Made by a program: the position numbers and the translations under genes. Under the pieces are notes generated by a model that saw only the letters and a list, made by a program, of their open reading frames with translations, ran no database searches and was not told where the DNA came from. Positions 1 through 7,907 of a stretch of DNA of 64,000 bases are shown here, piece by piece (the stretch's first letter is position 1; each line of letters begins with the position of its first letter). Source of the DNA: Bacillota bacterium (GTDB taxonomy: Bacteria > Bacillota > Clostridia > Lachnospirales > Lachnospiraceae); the NCBI GenBank assembly GCA_023393095.1, contig JAEWMT010000141.1, positions 12,796 through 76,795 of the forward strand. The letters run 5' to 3'.

Positions 1-389
1 CCTCAGCTTTTAATAAACAGATAGAATTATTGGCAAAAGCAGTTAAAGAAAGATTTGGTTATACTTTACCCGAGCAATATTTAGATTTTTTAAAAATAGT
101 TAATGGACTTGAATTTAATGGATTTATTTTCTATGGAGTTGATAATTCATTACTTGAGGTTCATAATAACCAAAAAGTTTATGGATATGTTTATACAAAC
201 GAAATTTGGTATGAGAACGAACATCTTAAACAATATATGTTCTTTGGTGAAAGCAATATTAGTTGGTATTGCTTTGATTTATTAAGTAATATTTATGTTG
301 AACTTGATAACCCATCAGGGACTTTAATGCATACATATTCAGACTTTAACTCTATGTTAGAAAAAGCACTGATGGATAGCCTGCTTTAA
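1..389 (+). CDS. SMI1/KNR4 (SUKH) family protein, 5' end cut by window
   Basis: The reading frame is open from the left edge, so the start lies outside the window; the TTG at 30 is probably internal. The visible part has the SUKH signature LPEQYLDFLKIVNGLEFNG followed by a hydrophobic/aromatic core (IFYGVD, FFGESNISWYCFD). SUKH proteins typically neutralise nuclease-type polymorphic toxins in the cytoplasm, and a second probable immunity gene follows at 438. The family call is from these motifs; the immunity role is inferred from family and context. The cognate toxin is not in the window. Confidence 0.7.
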   Translation, partial: SAFNKQIELLAKAVKERFGYTLPEQYLDFLKIVNGLEFNGFIFYGVDNSLLEVHNNQKVYGYVYTNEIWYENEHLKQYMFFGESNISWYCFDLLSNIYVELDNPSGTLMHTYSDFNSMLEKALMDSLL

Positions 390-437
390 AAAATAAGTGA
401 ATATCTAAGAAGCCTGGTAACTGAAGGAGAAAATAAC

Positions 438-799
438 ATGAGCGTAGAGGAAGAAATTAAAAAGGTCTTAAGGAGATAATTGAGGAACTTGTAAATGGGA
501 ATTACGGCAAATTGAAGCAGCTAGATAAGATAGGTACATTAAAACCAGAAGAGGTCAAAAAAGCTGTTGATGAGTATTTATTACGTAATGAAAGGTTAAC
601 AATGCCATCAATTGAAACATTTGAAAATGATGTAAAGATAATGGAAATAGTTAGACCAAAGAAATATAGAAAAGAATTTGGCGTTTTTATAGACCTAGGG
701 GTTAATGATGAAAAAAGTGATTTGACTTTGCATTGTGAGGCATGGGAGGATGAAAAAGGTGGAATAAATGTATCAATCTATGAAATTCGCGTATTTTAA
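438..799 (+). pseudogene. small immunity-like protein, frameshifted near codon 8
   Basis: ATG 438, preceded by a GAAGGAG ribosome binding site at 423-429, opens MSVEEEIKK but meets TAA at 477. The +1-shifted frame reads on without a stop from about 461 to 799 (KGLKEIIEELVNGNYGKLKQ onward). One extra A in the short A run at 458-463 would restore a single protein of about 120 residues. The family is not recognised with certainty; the conserved-looking GVNDEKSDLTLHCEAWE stretch recalls small immunity proteins of the DUF7668 type. It is either a recent pseudogene or a sequencing indel in a homopolymer. Confidence 0.6.
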
Positions 800-1223
800 T
801 AGATACATTGAATTATATGCTAGCAGACCTATATGTCCACGTTTTAATTTGCTATAATAACTTTTACCCTATGAAATACGAAAAACTGCATAAAACAAAA
901 ATCCTTAATATAATATACATATTAATTGGTTTTTCTGCATCTTTTATGATATAACAAATTACCCGATGATTTTATGTTTCATCAGACAATGGAAAAAAGA
1001 AAAACAGTAACAGATAAGATTAATAAACATTTTAAGGATGTTTGATATTTTGTTAAAGCAATGAAATGTTTGGTATGGTTTGTGCATAATGTAATATCAG
1101 GCTACATATATTAACTGATAGATTATTTGGAATGTAAGATAGTAATTTAATTATATGCCAATTAAAGTGCCTATTTACTGGGGTTTGAATTTTCTTGCTC
1201 CTGATATTTTATATAAAAACAGG
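800..1223. other. AT-rich gene-free stretch upstream of rpsU
   Basis: No open frame with a credible ribosome binding site was seen on either strand, and no hairpin with a T run. The stretch separates the immunity-type locus from the conserved rpsU gene. I could not assign any remnant in it. Confidence 0.4.
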
Positions 1224-1251
1224 TTGACGAAAATGAAAAATATGCTATAAT
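1224..1251 (+). promoter_or_regulatory. sigma-A-type promoter of rpsU
   Basis: TTGACG at 1224-1229 and a perfect TATAAT at 1246-1251 with a 16-base spacer, about 80 bases before the rpsU start. This is one of the best promoter matches in the window and suits a highly expressed ribosomal protein gene. Confidence 0.75.
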
Positions 1252-1330
1252 CATTTTAGTGCTATTCAAAAAATACCCAAACAGTTGTATATGCACAATC
1301 CGCAACTGGAGGGAGGTTAGGTGTGAGAAT

Positions 1331-1504
1331 ATGTCCAATGTTATTGTAAAAGACAATGAAACATTAGATAGTGCTCTCCGCAGATTCAAAAGAAACTGCG
1401 CGAAAGCTGGTATCCAACAGGAGATCCGTAAGAGGGAGCATTATGAGAAGCCAAGCGTAAGACGTAAGAAAAAGTCTGAAGCGGCTAGAAAACGTAAATA
1501 TTAA
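1331..1504 (+). CDS. rpsU: 30S ribosomal protein S21
   Basis: 57 residues, the usual size for bS21. It starts MSNVIVKDNETLDSALRRF and ends in the typical Lys/Arg-rich tail (RRKKKSEAARKRKY), which contacts 16S rRNA in the small subunit platform. The frame can be extended upstream, but family length and sequence fix ATG 1331 as the start; a GGAGGGAGG run at 1308-1316 is the ribosome binding site although its spacing is rather long. It has its own promoter (1224-1251) and terminator (1515-1546), so it is a single-gene transcript. Confidence 0.97.
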   Translation: MSNVIVKDNETLDSALRRFKRNCAKAGIQQEIRKREHYEKPSVRRKKKSEAARKRKY

Positions 1505-1514
1505 TTCTGAAGAG

Positions 1515-1546
1515 ACTTCCAATGGAATACCATTGGAAGTTTTTTA
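1515..1546 (+). terminator. Rho-independent terminator of rpsU
   Basis: Perfect 11-bp stem (1515-1525 with 1530-1540), four-base loop AATA, followed directly by a run of T. It closes the rpsU transcript. Confidence 0.92.
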
Positions 1547-1700
1547 TTAACTATATATTCTTCTTGTCACTAACGTCAAATCTGATTCACTCTTCAATTT
1601 TGATACGTATTCCCTTCTAAGTTTATTTCTCGAAATAGTCTACATATTCTGAAAATTTCATATATTATTAACAGTATTGCTAAGGATTTAGGGGGCCGTT

Positions 1701-2075
1701 ATGAAGGATAACCTGAAATCATCCCATGAAAAATTCAAAAAGCTGAATAAAAATACATTATATAAAGGGCTGGGTAAAAAAGGTAAAAAGAACAAAATAA
1801 AGTCAAATCTATCGCCAACTTATCTGGAAGCGTTATCAAGTCGTCTTCACCTTCCGGCGGATATGTTAGCCGGAGCTCCTGTCGTCACCGCTACGGGACG
1901 AAATGAACTACGCCTGGAGAATTATAAGGGTATCATTGAATATAACGATAATCTGATTAAAGTCCAAACGAAGATATGTAAAATCTGCATTGAAGGAAAA
2001 GATCTAAACATATTGTATTTTACGGAAGATGAAATGCGTATTACAGGGTATATTCAGTCAATTTATTACCAATAG
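1701..2075 (+). CDS. yqfC: sporulation protein YqfC
   Basis: A 124-residue protein with the YqfC family core: LPADMLAGAPVVTATGRNEL, then ENYKGIIEYNDNLIKVQT and the C-terminal MRITGYIQSIYY. A basic N-terminal extension (GKKGKKNKIK) precedes it. AGGATTTAGGGGGCC sits just before ATG 1701. In Bacillus, yqfC and yqfD are mother-cell genes under sigma-E and loss of yqfD blocks sporulation after engulfment; here yqfD also follows directly. The biochemical role is unknown. Family assignment is firm. Confidence 0.92.
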   Translation: MKDNLKSSHEKFKKLNKNTLYKGLGKKGKKNKIKSNLSPTYLEALSSRLHLPADMLAGAPVVTATGRNELRLENYKGIIEYNDNLIKVQTKICKICIEGKDLNILYFTEDEMRITGYIQSIYYQ

Positions 2076-2245
2076 AAAGTTTTTAAAATTATCTTTCTAA
2101 GTTTAATACATAGATGTATTTTTAATGATTTGATAATCAGTAGCAACACTATTTGCGTGAGCAATAAACAAGCGATTCTCCATGTGAATTATTGTTCTAA
2201 TTCACCTAGTATATGACCTGTCTGAAGGCAGAAGGGAGGGTTATT

Positions 2246-3487
2246 ATGTTAATGAAGCTGATAAGCTGGTTCCGTGGTTATCTATGCGTTAGAATCCGCG
2301 GTATTGCACCGGAACGGTTTATTAATTTATGTAATAATAAGAGAATATATATATGGGATTTAAAACGGATCGAAGAAGATTATCAGTTTCACATTTCCAT
2401 AAAGAATTATAAAAAGCTAAGACCGATTGCGCGTAAAACAGGAATTGTACCAAGGATTACCCGTAAAAGGGGTTTTCCTTTCTACGTACACCGTTATAGA
2501 AGGCGGAAGGGCTTTTTCATTGGCATATTAATCTGTGTGATTTTAGTATATATCATGTCTTTATTTATCTGGGACATCAGTTTTCGTGGTGGATCTAAGT
2601 ATACTACGGAAGCGATGCTGAAATTCCTGAATGAGAAACATATTTATACCGGGATTTTAAAAAAGAAGGTTAACTGTCAAGAGATAGAGGAAGAAATAAG
2701 GCTTGCTTATAAGGATATCGGCTGGGTATCAGCTGAAATTAAGGGAACAAGGCTTATCATTAAGATTACGGAGACAAATATGCCGGCACCGGCTGGGGAA
2801 GCCATAGCGCCAAGCCATATCGTGGCTACGAAGAATGGGATAGTAAAATCGATTATAACCAGATCAGGAACACCAATGGTGAAAGAAGGAAGTGTTGTTA
2901 AAAAAGGAGATATTCTAGTCTCTGGAATTCTTAATATTAAAGGAGATTTTGACGAAGTGATCAGATACCAGCCGGTCATTTCTGATGCGGATATCATATG
3001 TAAATCCTTTTATGATTATAATGAATCCATTAGCATGGATTACACCGATAAGGTATTTACGGGGAAAAAGAAAAAGGGCTATTATTTTGTTCTGGCCGCT
3101 AGAAAATTATTTTTATATAAACCTAGAAATCACTATAACACCTATGATATAATTGTTAACGATAATGCTCTACATATCACTAATACATTTTATTTACCAT
3201 TTCGGTATGGATCCATTACAACCAGAGAATATAATGAAGTTAAGAAAAAGTATACGCAAGAAGAGGCAATTACGATAGCTGAAAAAAATTTAAATAGATA
3301 TTTAAAACAATTAATGGATCATGGCGTTATAATAACTGAAAATAATGTAAAAATAACTATAGAGAATAATATTTGTATTGCCAAGGGCAGAATTTTAGTC
3401 GAAGAACCGGCTTGGGAATATAAACCGGTACAGGAAAGTGAGTGGAGGATCGAACAGAAAGATGAGCATAACGGAGACAATAATTGA
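2246..3487 (+). CDS. yqfD: sporulation protein YqfD
   Basis: 413 residues. A basic cytoplasmic N-terminal part (LMKLISWFRGYLCVRI), one strong membrane segment around residues 95-117 (GFFIGILICVILVYIMSLFI) and a large extracytoplasmic region with the YqfD core (GWVSAEIKGTRLIIKITE; GIVKSIITRSGTPMVKEGSVVKKGDILVSG). ATG 2246 is chosen over an upstream in-frame ATG at 2213 because GAAGGGAGGG ends five bases before it. It lies between yqfC and phoH as in many Firmicutes, and its last 26 bases overlap the phoH start. Required for sporulation in the family; mechanism unknown. Confidence 0.93.
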   Translation: MLMKLISWFRGYLCVRIRGIAPERFINLCNNKRIYIWDLKRIEEDYQFHISIKNYKKLRPIARKTGIVPRITRKRGFPFYVHRYRRRKGFFIGILICVILVYIMSLFIWDISFRGGSKYTTEAMLKFLNEKHIYTGILKKKVNCQEIEEEIRLAYKDIGWVSAEIKGTRLIIKITETNMPAPAGEAIAPSHIVATKNGIVKSIITRSGTPMVKEGSVVKKGDILVSGILNIKGDFDEVIRYQPVISDADIICKSFYDYNESISMDYTDKVFTGKKKKGYYFVLAARKLFLYKPRNHYNTYDIIVNDNALHITNTFYLPFRYGSITTREYNEVKKKYTQEEAITIAEKNLNRYLKQLMDHGVIITENNVKITIENNICIAKGRILVEEPAWEYKPVQESEWRIEQKDEHNGDNN

Positions 3488-4523
3488 TATACCTGCAGAA
3501 CATGAGAAAAATGTGTTTGGCGGCTTTGATGCCTATGCTAAAATTATAGAACGTGCTTTTAATGTAACCATAATTGCAAGAAATGGTGAAGTAAAGGTAG
3601 TAGGAGCAGCAGACAATGTATCGAAGGCAAAAAGTGTATTTCTTCAGCTTTTGGAATTATCCAAACGCGGTAATCAGATTACGGAGCAGAATGTAAACTA
3701 TGCGATCTCTCTTTGCCATGATAATAAAGAACATGAAATCGTTGAGATTGATAAGGATTTAATCTGTCATACGATAGCGGGAAAACCAATAAAGCCTAAG
3801 ACAATCGGTCAGAAATCCTATGTGGATCAGATTAGAAAGAAAATGATTGTATTTGGAGTTGGCCCGGCAGGAACAGGAAAGACTTATCTTGCTATGGCTA
3901 TGGGTATTACAGCATTTAAAAATGATGAGGTAAGTAAAATTATCTTAACACGCCCTGCGATTGAAGCCGGAGAGAAGCTGGGTTTTCTGCCCGGGGATTT
4001 GCAGAGTAAGGTTGATCCGTATCTTCGTCCATTATATGATGCACTATATCAGATTATGGGTCCGGATGCATATATTAAAAATTCGGAAAAAGGGCTGATC
4101 GAGGTGGCTCCGCTGGCTTATATGAGGGGACGTACCCTGGAAAATGCTTTCATCATTTTGGATGAAGCACAGAATACTACGCCTGCACAGATGAAAATGT
4201 TCTTAACCCGAATCGGCTTTGGCTCAAAGGTAGTAATTACCGGCGATTTAACACAGAAGGATCTTCCAAGCGGTACGAAATCCGGCCTTGATGTAGCAAT
4301 TAAGGTACTTGGCAAAATAGAAGATATCGGATTTTCCTATCTGACCAGTCAGGATGTTGTAAGACATCCATTGGTACAAAAAATTGTAAAAGCATATGAT
4401 GCATATGAAGAAAAGCAGAAACATTACCTAAGCAAGTCAACCGATCAAAATAAGCTAAAAAAATCAAGAAAAATTAATTATAAATCGGAAAAGATTAGAG
4501 GAAACCGGGATGAAGGCAGATAA
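3462..4523 (+). CDS. phoH: PhoH family P-loop ATPase
   Basis: 353 residues from ATG 3462, where the family sequence MSITETIIDIPAEHEKNVFG begins; a GTG at 3438 is in frame but unlikely. An N-terminal KH-like part precedes the P-loop GPAGTGKT at about residue 134 and a Walker B/DEAQN box (FIILDEAQNTTP) at about 234. PhoH2-type proteins are RNA-linked NTPases, and in this operon position (phoH-pgpH-ybeY) the partner genes act in ribosome and RNA metabolism. The start lies inside yqfD and the end overlaps the next gene by 14 bases, so translation is probably coupled. Confidence 0.95.
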   Translation: MSITETIIDIPAEHEKNVFGGFDAYAKIIERAFNVTIIARNGEVKVVGAADNVSKAKSVFLQLLELSKRGNQITEQNVNYAISLCHDNKEHEIVEIDKDLICHTIAGKPIKPKTIGQKSYVDQIRKKMIVFGVGPAGTGKTYLAMAMGITAFKNDEVSKIILTRPAIEAGEKLGFLPGDLQSKVDPYLRPLYDALYQIMGPDAYIKNSEKGLIEVAPLAYMRGRTLENAFIILDEAQNTTPAQMKMFLTRIGFGSKVVITGDLTQKDLPSGTKSGLDVAIKVLGKIEDIGFSYLTSQDVVRHPLVQKIVKAYDAYEEKQKHYLSKSTDQNKLKKSRKINYKSEKIRGNRDEGR

Positions 4524-5937
4524 TATTAATTTATCGGAGCATAGTGTGAATAGTCCCGCCAAAGACGGGCGGACCATTGGAAGAATAGCAAAAGCGCCTA
4601 TTCTTCAGGATTTATCCCCAAAAAGCATGGGCGTTAGTGTGAATATGGAAGTTAATAATGAAAACAAAGTCAAATATCCGAAGGTAATTACTTATTTACC
4701 GTTATTTGCAATGCTTGTTGTAATACTGACAAGCTTGATAAAGCATGAGAATATAACAGATATAGCAAAGCTATCAATAATAACTATGATCCTTACCGGT
4801 GCAGTAACCCTTTATATGCAACTATGTGCAGAAAGCTTACTAAATAAAAGATTATCCAAAAGTATCATTATTCTTAGTTATCTTATTTCAATCTGTATGC
4901 TTCTGGTTATTCCAAACCCAGAGATATTGAGCTTTTGGATGATTGGCGGCCTAGTTGTAGCCATGTTGATTGACAGCAGATTAGGCCTTCTGATTCAATT
5001 TAATCTGGTTATTCTTCTAGGTATCACACTCGATGTTCACCCTAAGATAATCATACAGAATTTAATTATATGCGTTCTTATGAGTATTCTGGCGGAAGGT
5101 CTGAAGAGCAAAGCGACCATTATTTACTGTGCAATCATTATCTTATCCGTAAATGTAACCTTATCTTATGCGATGAATAATTTTATATTTGACAAAGTGA
5201 CAAATGTAAATTATTATTATTTTTCATTATTAAGTATTTTTGCAGTGATTACGGTTGCATTTGTGTTATCAATCTTGTATCAGAATATGAAGGATCAGCC
5301 TATCATAAGGTCAGATCTTCCGCTGGTTGGCAAGGAACCGGATCACTTGGATACAACTGATCAGAAGGTAACTGCTGAAAGCATTCAAATAAGTAATGAG
5401 CTTGAAGAGATTACCAGTACCAGTCTTGAAGTCCTTTGTAATATGGACAATGACCTGCTGCAGAGATTGAAGAATTTTTCGGAAAATCTGTATCAGCATG
5501 CCATTTTCATCGGAGACTTATCCGGCAGGGCGGCAAAAGAAATCGGCGCGGATGAAATGCTTGCGAAAGCTGGTGGATTATATCACGAGATTGGAAGAAT
5601 AAACGGCAAGCAATATATTGAAGAAGGCCTAACGCTAGCGCAGGAATATACATTCCCGAAGGAGCTTAAGGCTATACTCAAAGAACATAATATTAAATAC
5701 GATAAGCCAAGTTCAGTAGAAGCGGCAATTGTAATGTTGTCGGATAACGTGGTATCCACGATTGAATACATAGAAAAAACAGAGGAGAATAAATATACTC
5801 CGAATAAGATTATTGAAAATATATTCCAGCTACGGTTGGAAAAGGGGACCTTTGACACATCTGGTATTACCCTAAAGGATTATAAGAAATTAAAAGAGTT
5901 TTATCAAAAGGAATTTAATAAATCAAAAGCGGAATAA
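4510..5937 (+). CDS. PgpH-like membrane protein with degenerate HD domain
   Basis: 475 residues. Seven or eight membrane segments between about residues 57 and 260, then a cytoplasmic domain related to the HD phosphodiesterase domain of PgpH/YqfF (c-di-AMP hydrolase), which normally sits between phoH and ybeY. Two things differ from PgpH. The large extracellular 7TMR-HDED part is absent (PgpH is usually about 700 residues). The HD motif reads YHEIG rather than YHDIG at about residue 357, and the later metal-binding HH region is replaced by KEHNIKYDKPSS. It is probably not an active c-di-AMP phosphodiesterase. Start ATG 4510 has AGAGGA seven bases before it. Confidence 0.8.
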   Translation: MKADNINLSEHSVNSPAKDGRTIGRIAKAPILQDLSPKSMGVSVNMEVNNENKVKYPKVITYLPLFAMLVVILTSLIKHENITDIAKLSIITMILTGAVTLYMQLCAESLLNKRLSKSIIILSYLISICMLLVIPNPEILSFWMIGGLVVAMLIDSRLGLLIQFNLVILLGITLDVHPKIIIQNLIICVLMSILAEGLKSKATIIYCAIIILSVNVTLSYAMNNFIFDKVTNVNYYYFSLLSIFAVITVAFVLSILYQNMKDQPIIRSDLPLVGKEPDHLDTTDQKVTAESIQISNELEEITSTSLEVLCNMDNDLLQRLKNFSENLYQHAIFIGDLSGRAAKEIGADEMLAKAGGLYHEIGRINGKQYIEEGLTLAQEYTFPKELKAILKEHNIKYDKPSSVEAAIVMLSDNVVSTIEYIEKTEENKYTPNKIIENIFQLRLEKGTFDTSGITLKDYKKLKEFYQKEFNKSKAE

Positions 5938-6001
5938 ATTGTATATATTATGGTAAACCGGGATAGTATTACTAATGAAACACTCTAAGAAAGGCTTAAG
6001 A

Positions 6002-6499
6002 ATGACGGTTAATTTTGAATATGAAGCAATAGAGAAGTTGGATTTTGATTACGAACAATTACTGAAGGAAGTTGTGGAAGCCTGTCTTGATTATGAAGCT
6101 TGTCCTTTTGAAGCAGAGGTAAGTATTCTATTTACGAATGACGAAGAGATCAAACAAATTAATCAAGAATACAGGGGAATTGATAAACCCACAGATGTTT
6201 TGTCATTTCCTTCGATTGAATATGAGGAGCCAGGAGACTTCTCTAAGCTTGAGGAGAATACAGCGGACTATTTTCATCCGGAAACTGGGGAGCTATTCCT
6301 GGGAGATATCGTAATATCTGTGGACAGAGCTAGGCAGCAGGCTCAGGAATATGGGCATTCCCTTGAACGTGAAGTGGCATTTCTGACAGCTCACAGCATG
6401 TTTCATCTATTCGGATATGATCACATGGAAGAAAACGACCGAATGATCATGGAAGAAAAGCAGAATAAAGTTTTAGACAAGCTTAAAATATATAGATAA
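6002..6499 (+). CDS. ybeY: endoribonuclease YbeY, rRNA maturation factor
   Basis: 165 residues from ATG 6002 (MTVNFEYEA), the usual family start; an in-frame ATG at 5975 is less likely. AAAGG lies seven bases upstream of 6002. The metal-binding motif appears as HSMFHLFGYDH at about residue 131, keeping all three His of the HGxLHLxGYDH family pattern although G is S and L is F. The substrate motif RGIDKPTDVLSFP is intact. YbeY processes the 16S rRNA 3' end and acts in ribosome quality control; it follows phoH and the pgpH-like gene as in other Firmicutes. Confidence 0.96.
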   Translation: MTVNFEYEAIEKLDFDYEQLLKEVVEACLDYEACPFEAEVSILFTNDEEIKQINQEYRGIDKPTDVLSFPSIEYEEPGDFSKLEENTADYFHPETGELFLGDIVISVDRARQQAQEYGHSLEREVAFLTAHSMFHLFGYDHMEENDRMIMEEKQNKVLDKLKIYR

Positions 6500-6517
6500 A
6501 TCAAGGAGGATTATGAA

Positions 6518-7621
6518 TTGAAATCAAGGAAAATTACTTATATTATTCTGATAACACTTGCCCTACTTACATTATCTGGATGTAAAAAGAACAAGACAAA
6601 TGAAAACGATCTGGTGGATGATTTTGTAGGACAAACAACCGAAACACCTCAACCGACAACGGAAAATGCGCCAACTTTAGCTCCAGTGGATGAAAATCAT
6701 AATGGGGAGATGAGAAGCTATCTTTCTGGTGAATGGGTATCCAAAGAGGTAGGAACAAAACGACCTTATGCATTTGCTTTTAACAATTTTAAATATGTCA
6801 GAAATCAATGGGGTATCTCACAAGCGGACATTGTTTATGAATGCCTTGTAGAAGGTGGAATAACCAGATTACTTGGAATTGGTGAAAACTATAAGGGGAA
6901 CCGTATCGGATCAACCAGAAGTGCAAGACATTATTTTGTAAGTATTGCAGATGAATATGATGCAATTTATATCCATTTCGGAGGAACCAAATATGCAAAG
7001 GCTAAAGTTGCAGAGCTCGGAGTGGATGAGTTGGATGGGATTAATGGCACCGGCTCCGTAGTATTCTACCGTGATAAATCGATTAAAGCACCCCATAATG
7101 CATTTGCAACACTTGACGGTATTCAAAAAGGAATTAAAAGAAGAGGATATGATACCGAATATCCAAAGGGTTATGAGCCTCACTTCAAATTTTATGAGTC
7201 GGATACGGATCTGACCGATGGTTCTGCTGCAAATAAGGTTGCTGTTACTTTTTCCGGTTATAATTTACCGCATTTTGAATACAACAGCAGTGACAAACTA
7301 TATTACCGTTTCCAATTTGGCGAAAAGCATATTGATTCTAACACAAAAAAACAGTTAGCCTTCAAGAATATCATTATTCAGTATGTAAAAGAGTGGAATA
7401 TTGATAAAAAAGGTTATCAGACGATGGATTTAGCAAATGCCAGCGGCAAGGGATTGTATATTTCTAATGGAAAAGCAGTTCCGATTACCTGGAAGAAGAA
7501 TGAAGCAAAAAGTTTTATGAGATACTATAATGAGGCAGGTGAGGAACTGACGATTAATCCTGGCAAAACCTATATTGCTTTGTTCCCGAACAACCGTACA
7601 AAGGATGTTTCGGTAAAATAA
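6518..7621 (+). CDS. DUF3048 (YerB-like) lipoprotein
   Basis: 367 residues from TTG 6518, with AAGGAGG just upstream. A type II signal sequence (TYIILITLALLTLSGC) gives a lipid-anchored Cys22. A Thr/Pro-rich linker (TTETPQPTTENAPTLAP) leads into the DUF3048 domain: RPYAFAFNN, ADIVYECLVEGGITRLLGI, RIGSTRSARHYFVSIA, and a C-terminal NIIIQYV..WNIDKKGYQ region. The protein is exported and anchored on the outer face of the membrane. The function of YerB-type proteins is unknown. Hairpins follow the stop codon (7639-7823). Confidence 0.88.
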   Translation: MKSRKITYIILITLALLTLSGCKKNKTNENDLVDDFVGQTTETPQPTTENAPTLAPVDENHNGEMRSYLSGEWVSKEVGTKRPYAFAFNNFKYVRNQWGISQADIVYECLVEGGITRLLGIGENYKGNRIGSTRSARHYFVSIADEYDAIYIHFGGTKYAKAKVAELGVDELDGINGTGSVVFYRDKSIKAPHNAFATLDGIQKGIKRRGYDTEYPKGYEPHFKFYESDTDLTDGSAANKVAVTFSGYNLPHFEYNSSDKLYYRFQFGEKHIDSNTKKQLAFKNIIIQYVKEWNIDKKGYQTMDLANASGKGLYISNGKAVPITWKKNEAKSFMRYYNEAGEELTINPGKTYIALFPNNRTKDVSVK

Positions 7622-7638
7622 TTAATGATTTTTTATGA

Positions 7639-7691
7639 TTGGTTTGGGCGTCATAAATTAACCATTTCGATGACTTATGCCACCCAACCAA
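7639..7691. repeat. intergenic palindrome carrying the shared end motif
   Basis: Arms at about 7641-7656 and 7675-7690 pair over some 15 bases with one mismatch/bulge. The right arm includes GATGACTTATGCCACCCAA, which resembles the ends of intergenic palindromes at 19173-19193 and 59164-59185. There is no T run directly after it, so it is not a classic terminator, though it may still act as the 3' end of the DUF3048 transcript. Confidence 0.6.
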
Positions 7692-7769
7692 GATATATAC
7701 ATGTGAAATATATGGACAACCTTATATATTATTGATAATATGACTAAAACAGCACAAATATGTAATCTA

Positions 7770-7823
7770 AAACATCAACAAAACAAAGAACTAACCATAA
7801 TATTCTTTGATTTGTTGATGTTT
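7770..7823. repeat. 21-bp inverted repeat with 12-base loop
   Basis: The arms 7770-7790 and 7803-7823 are complementary over 21 bases with a single mismatch. The spacer is CTAACCATAATA. A short T run follows only loosely, so this could be a terminator, an operator for the downstream flippase gene, or a palindromic repeat. Confidence 0.7.
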
Positions 7824-7907
7824 GTCACGTTTTATAGAATTTATGTTGAATTTAAATGATATCATAGATATAATGTTTATGACTTAAGATACATAAAGGA
7901 GCAGGTT

